Shown: one piece after another, positions 17,330 through 23,290 of the stretch
Position numbering within the stretch: the stretch's first letter is position 1
How the letters are laid out: the number at the start of each line of letters is the position of its first letter
Origin: JACKGS01 sp964448015
Lineage (GTDB): Bacteria > Patescibacteriota > Saccharimonadia > Saccharimonadales > UBA7683
Direction of reading: 5' to 3'
Assembly: GCA_964448015.1 (NCBI GenBank)
Contig: CAYUUV010000016.1
Location: 1 to 23,518, forward strand
Length of the DNA stretch: 23,518 nucleotides
Made by a program: the position numbers and the translations under genes
The notes under the pieces: model-generated
The model's input: the letters and a program-made list of their open reading frames with translations, nothing else
Database searches by the model: none
Told to the model about the DNA's origin: nothing

Positions 17330-17746
17330 CTATAGTGACTCAAGGAAAGATAGTGACTGCCTAAACGTATCGTTTTCCTGATCGTCTTCTAGTAGGATTC
17401 TAAACATTCGTTTGCGAAATTCGATATACTCAGCTTTCTCAGCAACATCCGTGATAGATGCAACAACAAGTGCCTCGACATCTGGACAAGCAGCAAATTT
17501 CTCAACCATACAAATCTGCTCATGAAGCGCCGAGTATCCTTGTATAGACTCAGGGATGTGGTTTGTAATACGTACCTCTGTGCTCTCACCGTGAGAAATG
17601 AAGAGAACTCCCACATCATGATACTTCTCTGGCCAACCCATGATTACCGGATCTATAGATTCCCAAGCAACAACAACTTGCTTGTCCCCAAGAGCAAATG
17701 TTCGTTCTTTATAGCCAAGGCTAGGCCGCCCCTCTTCATATCCCAT
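17330..17746 (-). CDS. Orphan protein of 138 residues
   Basis: I do not recognise it. 138 residues, soluble, acidic, with no signal or membrane segment. Visible pieces: a beta-rich N-terminal half (DKQVVVAWESIDPVIMGWP, VGVLFISHGESTEVRI) and a helical C-terminus (KAEYIEFRKRMFRILLEDD). It starts 34 nt after the 3' end of tRNA-Pro on the same strand and may be read through from it. A TATAAT (17774-17779) at the tRNA end could be its own -10. No clear Shine-Dalgarno. Codon use and amino-acid composition look like a real protein. The Nudix-RNase H gene follows 43 nt after its stop. Confidence 0.6.
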   Translation of the reverse strand: MGYEEGRPSLGYKERTFALGDKQVVVAWESIDPVIMGWPEKYHDVGVLFISHGESTEVRITNHIPESIQGYSALHEQICMVEKFAACPDVEALVVASITDVAEKAEYIEFRKRMFRILLEDDQENDTFRQSLSFLESL

Positions 17747-17779
17747 ATGAATACTGTGCCATTTCTATACTTAATTATA

Positions 17780-17855
17780 TGGTCGGGGATACTGGATTCG
17801 AACCAGCGACCTCACGACCCCCAGCCGTGCGCGCTACCAACTGCGCCAATCCCCG
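17780..17855 (-). tRNA. tRNA-Pro (anticodon GGG)
   Basis: A complete 76-nt cloverleaf on the minus strand: acceptor CGGGGAT/ATCCCCG, D arm GCGC-AGTTGGTA-GCGC, anticodon stem CACGG/TCGTG with loop CTGGGGG (anticodon GGG), T arm GCTGG-TTCGAAT-CCAGT, discriminator A and an encoded CCA. The CGGGG acceptor and A73 are typical of tRNA-Pro. It lies directly downstream of the 6S-like RNA, with only 15 nt between, so both may be made from one transcript, with RNase P releasing the tRNA. Confidence 0.97.
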
Positions 17856-17870
17856 CTGCTTTCAGCAAGA

Positions 17871-18005
17871 TATCCTGTGGCGGTTTGGCTGATTTAACCT
17901 GGGTAAAACCAGGTGGGTACTCTCACATGATGCCCACGAGCATCATAAATATTGAACTCCCGTTTCAGATATGTTCAGGAAATCAACCATCCATACCACA
18001 GGACC
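17871..18005 (-). ncRNA. Structured RNA, 6S-like candidate
   Basis: About 135 nt on the minus strand, closed by a long stem: CCTGTGG (17996-18002) with CCACAGG (17874-17880), an internal loop, then GGTTGATTT (17980-17988) with AAATCAGCC (17887-17895). Inside are a large open region whose 5' side has a weak GAAC/GTTC hairpin, an apical hairpin ATGATGC/GCATCAT (17927-17946), and a small hairpin ACCTGG/CCAGGT (17897-17914) on the 3' side. Closing stem, central bubble with a 3' hairpin, and apical stem are the plan of 6S RNA, which binds the sigma-70 holoenzyme by mimicking an open promoter. It is shorter than usual 6S (150-200 nt). It has a strong promoter and precedes tRNA-Pro. It lacks the conserved loop motifs of SRP RNA. 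Identity is inferred from structure only. Confidence 0.55.
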
Positions 18006-18010
18006 CTTTT

Positions 18011-18019
18011 ATTATAGCA
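18011..18019 (-). promoter_or_regulatory. Promoter of the 6S-like RNA and tRNA-Pro
   Basis: Minus strand TGCTATAAT: a perfect -10 with the extended TG motif, followed by AAAAGGG. Start expected near 18005, just before the closing stem. No good -35 is seen. Confidence 0.75.
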
Positions 18020-18123
18020 GTTCTTCAGCGAGGAAATTCCCCATAGAAGTGGCCTGTTTTTACCAAAATCATGAGATTTACAACCTTTTTTGTAAGGAGT
18101 GCTCCTATTCAAGCGTAATTCAC

Positions 18124-18152
18124 TTGACTCTAAGCCCAAAAAACAGTAGTAT
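18124..18152 (+). promoter_or_regulatory. rpmB promoter
   Basis: TTGACT (18124-18129), 17-bp spacer, TAGTAT (18147-18152). Start about 18159, giving a leader of some 33 nt before ATG 18192, with AAGG as the ribosome binding site. It is divergent from the 6S-like RNA promoter, about 105 bp away. Confidence 0.7.
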
Positions 18153-18191
18153 AGATGGTTGAAACACATCATAAACGACAAGGTAAATTTT

Positions 18192-18383
18192 ATGGCACAA
18201 AAATGCGAACTCACTGGTAAAGGCAAGCAATTTGGCAACAATGTCAGCTTTTCTATGCGCCACACCAAGAAAGTCTGGAAACCAAATCTTCAGAAGAAAA
18301 CTTTTGAGGTTGATGGTAAAAAAGTCACCATGAAGATTAGCACCCAAGCGATTCGTACGCTGAAGAAAAAGGGTGTTCTTTAA
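18192..18383 (+). CDS. rpmB: 50S ribosomal protein L28
   Basis: 63 residues. Typical L28 start AQKCELTGKGKQFGNNVSF, then RHTKKVWKPNLQKKTF and the C-terminal VTMKISTQAIRTLKKKG. The open frame extends upstream to an ATG at 18159, but that lies at the predicted transcription start and the added residues do not match L28, so ATG 18192 is chosen. It has its own promoter and terminator and is single-gene. Large-subunit protein binding 23S rRNA near the E site. Confidence 0.96.
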   Translation: MAQKCELTGKGKQFGNNVSFSMRHTKKVWKPNLQKKTFEVDGKKVTMKISTQAIRTLKKKGVL

Positions 18384-18417
18384 GTCAGAATTTAGATTAT
18401 AGATTTTTGATTATAGA

Positions 18418-18445
18418 ATAGGCAGCATACGCTGCTTATTTTTAT
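18418..18445 (+). terminator. rpmB terminator
   Basis: GCAGC-ATAC-GCTGC (18422-18435) followed by TTATTTTT, 35 nt after the rpmB stop. The bases between stop and hairpin (TTTAGATTATAG, TTTTTGATTATAG) form a short imperfect direct repeat. Confidence 0.75.
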
Positions 18446-18474
18446 AAATGTTTACCTTACTTTACGACGTTACT

Positions 18475-18506
18475 CCGAAGCTTTATGCGAAGGATGTATG
18501 CGCCAA
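18475..18506. repeat. Partial copy of GC-rich palindromic repeat
   Basis: CCGAAGCTTTATGCGAAGG matches the centre of the element inside miaA, where the minus strand reads CCGAAGTCTTGGCGAAGG. Both are small inverted repeats built on CCGAAG/CGAAGG with a few central bases. I recall this motif as widespread in CPR spacers. Located between rpmB and the convergent MBL gene. Confidence 0.6.
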
Positions 18507-18547
18507 AAGGGAGGAGAAGATGACAAGCTGCACTTTCTTAAGTTTTC

Positions 18548-19174
18548 TTAGGATCTCTTCAAAAGCTGGATCGTCATCTGTTCTGGTAAAGCTTTGAGCT
18601 TGAGCTTCTCATCAACGCCTTCGGCCACCGGCGCGCTCAGCTCTTTAGTAAACAGCTCTAGGCTATCTTGCGCAATATCGTATTTGAGGCCGTCATCACT
18701 ACTATGCACTGGAATGACTACTTTGGGCTCAATGGCGCGCACCACACTTGCGGCCTCAACCGCATCAAGCGTATATCCATTACCACCAACCGGAACCACC
18801 ACCACATCCACAACACCAATTAATTCCAGTTGCTCTTCACTAAGCTTTGCACCCACATGCCCGATAACAAGCAAGGTAGTGTCATACGCGATAATTTTAT
18901 AGATTGTTGCGCTTTTATCACCAGTTGATTCGGTATGAGCTTGGGCAGCAATACCTACTACTGAATAGTCCTCAAACTCATATTCACCAGGACTATGTAC
19001 CACAAATAGTTCATCTGTGGTAGGAGGTGCCAGTGAATCGCGTGTAACTAAAACAGTCTGTACTTTTTTCAAATCAGTCTTAAGATTTGTTATATCGCTC
19101 ATCGGATCAATTAATATAACTGATTTCTTTGTGGTAATTCGTATACAATGAGCCCCGTGATACTGTAATTCCAT
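18548..19174 (-). CDS. MBL-fold protein lacking the HxHxDH metal motif
   Basis: 208 residues with the fold pattern of UlaG-like metallo-beta-lactamase proteins: MELQYHGAHCIRI at the start, ILIDPM, VVHSPGEYEF, LLVIGHVGAKLSEEQL, VVVVPVGGNGYTLD and VVIPVHSS. Where active members carry HxHxDH after the VLVT strand, this protein has TRDSLAPP, so the main metal-binding site is gone. Some later His and Asp remain. It may be a non-catalytic member, or bind metal differently. ATG 19174 has a strong AGGAGG 5 nt upstream, in the 9-nt gap after the wHTH gene, so the two are co-translated. Confidence 0.85.
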   Translation of the reverse strand: MELQYHGAHCIRITTKKSVILIDPMSDITNLKTDLKKVQTVLVTRDSLAPPTTDELFVVHSPGEYEFEDYSVVGIAAQAHTESTGDKSATIYKIIAYDTTLLVIGHVGAKLSEEQLELIGVVDVVVVPVGGNGYTLDAVEAASVVRAIEPKVVIPVHSSDDGLKYDIAQDSLELFTKELSAPVAEGVDEKLKLKALPEQMTIQLLKRS

Positions 19175-19183
19175 GTCTGCCTC

Positions 19184-19786
19184 CTATTTACTCTCTTGAA
19201 ACTTCTTGACTAGGCCGCTTTCGTCAACAAGTAATGTATGCCTGCCGCCAAGAACCGTAGCAATGAAGCGATCTTTAATGTCTAGTCTGTACTTAAACTC
19301 GCTCTCCGACATCACAGTGTATCGGATAGAGCTACCCTCTTCAAGCTCAACTGTCTTCATGAGCTTTTCGAGCTTCTGCTTGTTGCTTGCCCCTACAAGA
19401 ATCAGATCAATATCAGCCCCCTCCTGACCCACGAGTACACCAGAGGTAATAACAACATCAAATGAACCAACTGCTTGCAGCCGCTTGAGCAGATCCCCCT
19501 GAGACGCTGGTGATATATCCTGCTGCGGTAACTCCACCGAAAAGATAGATTGCAGTGCTTTAAAGTGTTTATAACCCTGATTTACTTCATAGTACAGTTT
19601 ATTGTTCACACTATCGGATTTAATGATACCAATACCCATAAGGTTAGAAAGCTCTCGACGAACCGAGTTAATTTGTTCGTCAATTTTACGGGTCAGCTCG
19701 CGCACATAAAATGACCTTCCTGGGTTTGCCAGAAAGAGTTGTAATAACTTCACCCGTGTTTTCGAACCAAATAACTGCTCAATCAT
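19184..19786 (-). CDS. Winged-helix protein with nucleotidyltransferase-like domain
   Basis: 200 residues from ATG 19786. N-terminal winged helix (MIEQLFGSKTRVKLLQLFL, then FYVRELTRKIDEQINSVRRE), resembling ArsR-type and MNT-associated regulators; C-terminal nucleotidyltransferase-like domain with DIDLILVG. The GS motif that starts active nucleotidyltransferase domains is not clear, so catalysis is doubtful. The open frame extends 43 codons upstream, but this adds no recognisable sequence, and the domain begins at MIEQLFGSKTR. A TACAAT box (19797-19802) lies 10 nt before the ATG, suggesting a leaderless transcript. It is followed by the MBL-fold gene. Such pairs are seen in CPR genomes; the regulated target is unknown. 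Confidence 0.78.
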   Translation of the reverse strand: MIEQLFGSKTRVKLLQLFLANPGRSFYVRELTRKIDEQINSVRRELSNLMGIGIIKSDSVNNKLYYEVNQGYKHFKALQSIFSVELPQQDISPASQGDLLKRLQAVGSFDVVITSGVLVGQEGADIDLILVGASNKQKLEKLMKTVELEEGSSIRYTVMSESEFKYRLDIKDRFIATVLGGRHTLLVDESGLVKKFQESK

Positions 19787-19916
19787 GCTATGTGGTATTG
19801 TAACAGAAATACAGTGCTGCGCACATATTTGATACACAATACCTGATGAAAACGGGTTATCTACCGTCTTCCCTAGGCGGCTACGCTGTTGTATTAGATA
19901 CCAAATAGTGAGCAAT

Positions 19917-20000
19917 GTTTCGTATTTTGAACATTCGTATTTTGTAATTGTTTAGTGTTTCGACATTAGAATTTAGGATTTATTTGCTATTTGAAACTTG
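19917..20000. repeat. AT-rich repeat-like spacer downstream of gatD
   Basis: This spacer between gatD and the wHTH gene has words such as TTCGTATTTTGAACATTCG, TTTAGTGTTTCGACATTAG and GGATTTATTTGCTATTTGAA. The last matches the RNase P insertion (GGAATTTATTTGTAATTTGTAA) closely. No gene or promoter is evident. Confidence 0.6.
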
Positions 20001-20003
20001 AGA

Positions 20004-20723
20004 CTACCTCGGTCTTTTCATAGCCACTGTCGCTGCCTGATACTCAAGAAAATCATCAAGCGGCTCAATATCTTCTGAGCGTGCTTTCCGAGAAAATGCG
20101 CGTTTTATAAGCTCGTCTGCCAGTAGTGGGTTCTTGGCCAGGGCAGGACCGTGCATATAACTGCCGAACACATTTTTATACACCGCACCCTCTGTGCCAT
20201 CTTCGCCGTTATTACCTGCACCTTTTATCACTTCACCCAGTGGAAGAAGCCCAGAACCAAGATGAGTTCTGCCGGAATGGTTCTCAAAACCCACTAATTT
20301 ACCGAGTGATGAATTAATAACAACATTACCAATAAGCCGCTCTGGTCCGGCAACTGTTTGCAAGTCTAAAATACCGGCTCCCGCGATCTCAGTACCGTCA
20401 GGCAAGATAAATTTGTGGCCAAACATCTGATACATGCCACAAATCATCAAGCAAACCAAGCCGTCTTCGCATACTGCTTTCAATTCCCTCGCGTGCCGCA
20501 CCACATCACCTTGTACCAAGCCCTGATTAGAATCTTGCCCGCCGCCGCCAAGCAGAATATCTACGTTTGCGTCTTTTATGCCCTTCAGTGAATCAAGCGG
20601 CAGATAGTGTACCTTGTACCCCCGCCGCTCCAACCGGTAGCGTAGCGTAATAACATTCCCCATATCGCCATACACGTTCATCTGCTTCGGATACAAATGA
20701 CCAATGGTAATTTTTTTATTCAT
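20004..20723 (-). CDS. gatD: Lipid II isoglutaminyl synthase, glutaminase subunit GatD
   Basis: 239 residues of the CobB/CobQ-like glutamine amidotransferase group. GatD frees ammonia from glutamine and passes it to MurT, which converts D-Glu of lipid II to D-iso-Gln. Visible: GHLYPKQMNVYGDMGNV at the N-terminus, the LLGGGGQDSNQ segment, the nucleophile in MICGMYQMFG (C95), ERLIGN (R129), ENHSGRTHLGSG and the catalytic His in GSYMHGPALAKNP (H191). It lies downstream of murT but is separated from it by a 190-bp repeat-filled spacer, whereas in Gram-positives the two usually adjoin. No convincing Shine-Dalgarno before ATG 20723. The presence of both subunits implies amidated peptidoglycan. Confidence 0.93.
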   Translation of the reverse strand: MNKKITIGHLYPKQMNVYGDMGNVITLRYRLERRGYKVHYLPLDSLKGIKDANVDILLGGGGQDSNQGLVQGDVVRHARELKAVCEDGLVCLMICGMYQMFGHKFILPDGTEIAGAGILDLQTVAGPERLIGNVVINSSLGKLVGFENHSGRTHLGSGLLPLGEVIKGAGNNGEDGTEGAVYKNVFGSYMHGPALAKNPLLADELIKRAFSRKARSEDIEPLDDFLEYQAATVAMKRPR

Positions 20724-20732
20724 GCCATAACC

Positions 20733-20799
20733 CCAGTGCTAGTATTCCCGAATTGCAGTGCCCTGAGAAGTCTTTTTCGGGGATCGGGAATCCAGTGCT
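20733..20799. repeat. 48-bp palindromic element flanked by 8-bp direct repeats
   Basis: ATTCCCGA (20744-20751) and TCGGGAAT (20784-20791) are perfect inverted ends of a 48-bp element. CCAGTGCT stands on both sides (20733-20740 and 20792-20799). The right copy is directly adjacent; the left is separated by 3 bp. The layout recalls a tiny inverted-repeat element with a target duplication. It lies between murT and gatD, so its transcript would form a hairpin just upstream of the gatD start. Confidence 0.7.
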
Positions 20800-20836
20800 T
20801 ACCATTTAATGAATATAGTGAGTCAATTGATAATTT

Positions 20837-20906
20837 GAAATGAGAAATGAGAAATGAGAAATAAACAAATACCCTCTCAAGAGTCCAGCGTCCAACGTCC
20901 AACGTC
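20837..20906. repeat. Two short 7-bp tandem repeats between murT and gatD
   Basis: GAAATGA occurs in three tandem copies plus a variant GAAATAA (20837-20864). After 18 bp comes GTCCAGC-GTCCAAC-GTCCAAC-GTC (20883-20906). Both arrays have a 7-bp period. Located just after the murT stop, no coding potential. Confidence 0.85.
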
Positions 20907-20913
20907 AAGTCTA

Positions 20914-22197
20914 CTACCATATCCTCGGCACCTTTCCATATTTTGAAAGCACGCTGCGTACCTCAAACAACGCCGTATAGGTTGGAATTATCAAGATATT
21001 CTGATGCTGACTACTGAAAATACTTTGAATTGCACGTGCAACGTCTGTTGTTGTATTAACATCGAAGTTGTCATGTTTCAATCTCAGGGCCATGTCATAG
21101 CCTCGAATACCACTGGTATACAGATGCGCGCCCGCTTGTATATATGGCTTGAAATCAACATCCCAGAGCCAAGAGACATCCCTACCATCAGCAAATTTAT
21201 CATTGACCACAAATAAAATTGCCTCTGGTCTTCCTTGCTTCACAAACGTTTCAAGATTACTCATAAAGCCGCTCGGATTTTTGACGAGTGCCACGGTAAC
21301 ATTCTTTCCCTGAAGATGCAGCTTCTCCCCCCTCCCAAATGGAGCGGTCATCTGAGAAATTGCTTTGATACCGTTCGGTAGGTCGGCCGCATTAACGGCA
21401 TGGAGAAGCCCGACAACCGCTGTCACATTTAATGCATTATGAAACCCCTTCACTGGAATCACAAAATCATAGATTTCGTCTTGCAGCTTAATTTTTACCC
21501 GCTGCATATCACCAACGTCACTTGCTGCTACGAGCACGACATCTGTTTTTTGATCCTTTCTCACTGAGACCCGCTCTCCATGCAAGCTTTGCTCATTCGC
21601 TACATACGAGCCCAGGGATGCATCTACCCCAAAAGAGGTGCTCTGCTTGATCTGAGCGTGCCCAGCTGCGCTCAGCAGCAGCGGATCAAGCGCATTGTAG
21701 ACAAACATATCGGACCTTTTTGCAGCCTTGGTGATCAGTTCGGCAGTCGTATCAACCTCACCATAACGGTCAAGCTGGTCTCTCAAAACATTCAGCGCCA
21801 GTAGTGCCCGGGGTGATATGTTTTTGGTAAAAATTGGCGCGTACGCTTCGTCCATTTCAAATACAAACCAATCAGTTGGTTTCAGGCTACCGAAATACGT
21901 CATATCTTCTATGAGTGCTGCAATCAAACCTCTTGTCATATTGCTACCTGTTGCATTTGTTACAACCCTTGCCCCCATACCACGCAGGGCAGCTACGAAC
22001 ATCTTTGTGGTAGTGGTTTTTCCGTTTGTTCCCGTGATGAGGATAACTCTCTTCTGTGCAGATTTCAGTGTTTCATCAAGAAATGCGGGATCATACCGTT
22101 CAATAATCAGACCGGGTAGCGCTGAGCCATTCTTCCCAATCAAGCGAAGCAGCTTGATAAGCACCTTACATCCAAAAACAAGTATTCTTCTGTACAT
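20914..22197 (-). CDS. murT: Lipid II isoglutaminyl synthase, Mur ligase subunit MurT
   Basis: 427 residues. Mur-ligase-like subunit that amidates lipid II with GatD, using ATP and ammonia. N-terminal part GSALPGLIIERYDP; ATP-binding loop GTNGKT (56-61) with TNATGSNMTRG; central domain EMDEAYAPIFTKNISPRALL and NVLRDQLDRYGEVD; C-terminal DUF1727-type domain with NDKFADGRDVSWLWDVDF (332-349). S. aureus MurT has a four-Cys zinc ribbon inserted in the middle domain. Here only one Cys (C10) exists in the whole protein, and the corresponding region (about 180-215) is short, so the ribbon is absent. Start ATG 22197 has AGAGG only 2 nt upstream, but the N-terminus matches family length. Confidence 0.92.
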   Translation of the reverse strand: MYRRILVFGCKVLIKLLRLIGKNGSALPGLIIERYDPAFLDETLKSAQKRVILITGTNGKTTTTKMFVAALRGMGARVVTNATGSNMTRGLIAALIEDMTYFGSLKPTDWFVFEMDEAYAPIFTKNISPRALLALNVLRDQLDRYGEVDTTAELITKAAKRSDMFVYNALDPLLLSAAGHAQIKQSTSFGVDASLGSYVANEQSLHGERVSVRKDQKTDVVLVAASDVGDMQRVKIKLQDEIYDFVIPVKGFHNALNVTAVVGLLHAVNAADLPNGIKAISQMTAPFGRGEKLHLQGKNVTVALVKNPSGFMSNLETFVKQGRPEAILFVVNDKFADGRDVSWLWDVDFKPYIQAGAHLYTSGIRGYDMALRLKHDNFDVNTTTDVARAIQSIFSSQHQNILIIPTYTALFEVRSVLSKYGKVPRIW

Positions 22198-22291
22198 TAC
22201 CTCTATTGTACCTTACTGGAGAAGGAGCAAGAAGTACGTAGCAAGTAGAAAGCAAGAAATACGGTTTTATTTGCTTACGACATACTGCGCA
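22198..22291. repeat. Repeat-like spacer between miaA and murT
   Basis: Contains low-complexity words such as AGCAAGAAGTACGTAGCAAG, AGAAAGCAAGAAATACGG and CATACTGCGCACTACTTACC, with internal AGCAAG/AGTA repeats. I recall similar words from spacers of uncultured bacteria. No gene or clear terminator. Confidence 0.4.
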
Positions 22292-23287
22292 CTACTTACC
22301 AATTGATACAATCGCTGCTTGAATAAGCGCCTCTGATTCTTCAAACCACTGAATGTGTGGATTGCGTTTAAACCAAGTGCGCTGCCGTTTCGCTAACGAG
22401 ATATCTCGGCGAATAAAAGCTTCTTTTACTGCTTCAAGCGTAGCGTTCTCCTCAAGATAGTCGCGCATCACCCGATAACCGATTCCTGACATCGATTCGT
22501 TTTCCCAACCGTATACTTCTGCTAAGTGCCTTACCTCATCAACAAACCCTTCGGCAAACATCTGCTCTACTCGTTTTTGAATACGAGATTTCAGGACCTC
22601 ACGATCAAGTTTGAGGCCTACAATAAGTGTGTTTTCTCGTAACTTTGTATCACGAGGTGTTTCACCATCTCGTTCAATTGCCCGAATAACGTGCCTTTTA
22701 TTTTTTGTATTCAAATTGGTCGTATCTATATTTTTTGTATGCAATATTGTAGTAAGTTCAACATCATTCATCTGTAATAATTGTGTTCGGTAAGCATCAT
22801 CAGGCTTATCTTTAAATTGAAAATTATACAACAATGCATCAATATACAGGCCGGTCCCGCCCACGACTATGGGTACTTTTCCGCGCAACGTAATGTCCTG
22901 AATACATTTTTCGGCCAGACGCTTAAATTCAGCGGCGCTGAATTTTTCACCGGGATCAACAACATCAATGAGATGATGCGGTACCATCTCTTGTTCTTCT
23001 TTTGTCGGCTTTGCTGTCCCGATATTCATCCGTTTATAAACAGTCCGCGAGTCTGCACAAATAATTTCCCCGTCTACTTTTTGAGCTAATTTTATGCCTG
23101 CTGCCGTTTTACCGCTGGCGGTTTCACCGACCACAAACACCAGAGGTGGAATATTTGATATTTGATATTTAATATTTAATGAGGACAGACTTGTGTCACT
23201 CGAGTTAGTTGTAACCGGGTTCCCGCCTTCCTCCTTCGCCAAGACTTCGGCGGACAGGTCGCGGGAATGACGACTAGCTTCTTTCAT
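22292..23287 (-). CDS. miaA: tRNA dimethylallyltransferase MiaA, with repeat-derived N-terminus
   Basis: MiaA adds dimethylallyl to A37 of tRNAs reading UNN codons. P-loop GETASGKT (54-61), the substrate motif ADSRTVYKRMNIGTAKPT (usually DSRQVY, here T), HHLIDVVDP, VGGTGLYIDALL, RHVIRAIE and the late RQRTWFKRNPHIQWF. The core starts at about residue 47 (PPLVFVVGE). The preceding 45 residues have no family counterpart. They are encoded by a GC-rich palindromic repeat (23220-23267) and an AT-rich repeat (23149-23181). The only ATG is at 23287, 3 nt after the stop of the upstream gene, which favours coupled translation of the extension. Otherwise an in-frame GTG in the LVFVV segment would have to be used. 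331 residues if full. Confidence 0.92.
   Translation of the reverse strand: MKEASRHSRDLSAEVLAKEEGGNPVTTNSSDTSLSSLNIKYQISNIPPLVFVVGETASGKTAAGIKLAQKVDGEIICADSRTVYKRMNIGTAKPTKEEQEMVPHHLIDVVDPGEKFSAAEFKRLAEKCIQDITLRGKVPIVVGGTGLYIDALLYNFQFKDKPDDAYRTQLLQMNDVELTTILHTKNIDTTNLNTKNKRHVIRAIERDGETPRDTKLRENTLIVGLKLDREVLKSRIQKRVEQMFAEGFVDEVRHLAEVYGWENESMSGIGYRVMRDYLEENATLEAVKEAFIRRDISLAKRQRTWFKRNPHIQWFEESEALIQAAIVSIGK
23149..23181. repeat. AT-rich TTTGATATTTGATA repeat in the 5' part of miaA
   Basis: Plus strand GAATATTTGATATTTGATAT then TTAATATTTAATG. It is nearly identical to the words in the 16S helix 6 extension. It is read in frame as LNIKYQISNI of MiaA. Confidence 0.7.
23220..23267. repeat. 48-bp GC-rich palindromic element inside miaA
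   Basis: TTCCCGC (23220-23226) and GCGGGAA (23261-23267) form inverted ends exactly 48 bp apart, with an inner CTTCGCC-AAGA-CTTCGG inverted core. The same length and TTCCCG ends occur in the element between murT and gatD, and the core recurs at 18475. It is translated as part of the MiaA N-terminal extension. Confidence 0.7.
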
Positions 23288-23290
23288 TAC

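Noticed and set aside
17522..18046. 174-residue plus-strand open frame containing LDSNQRPHDPQPCALP
   Set aside because: This is the well-known spurious translation of the antisense of tRNA-Pro; it also crosses the 6S-like RNA and the orphan gene.
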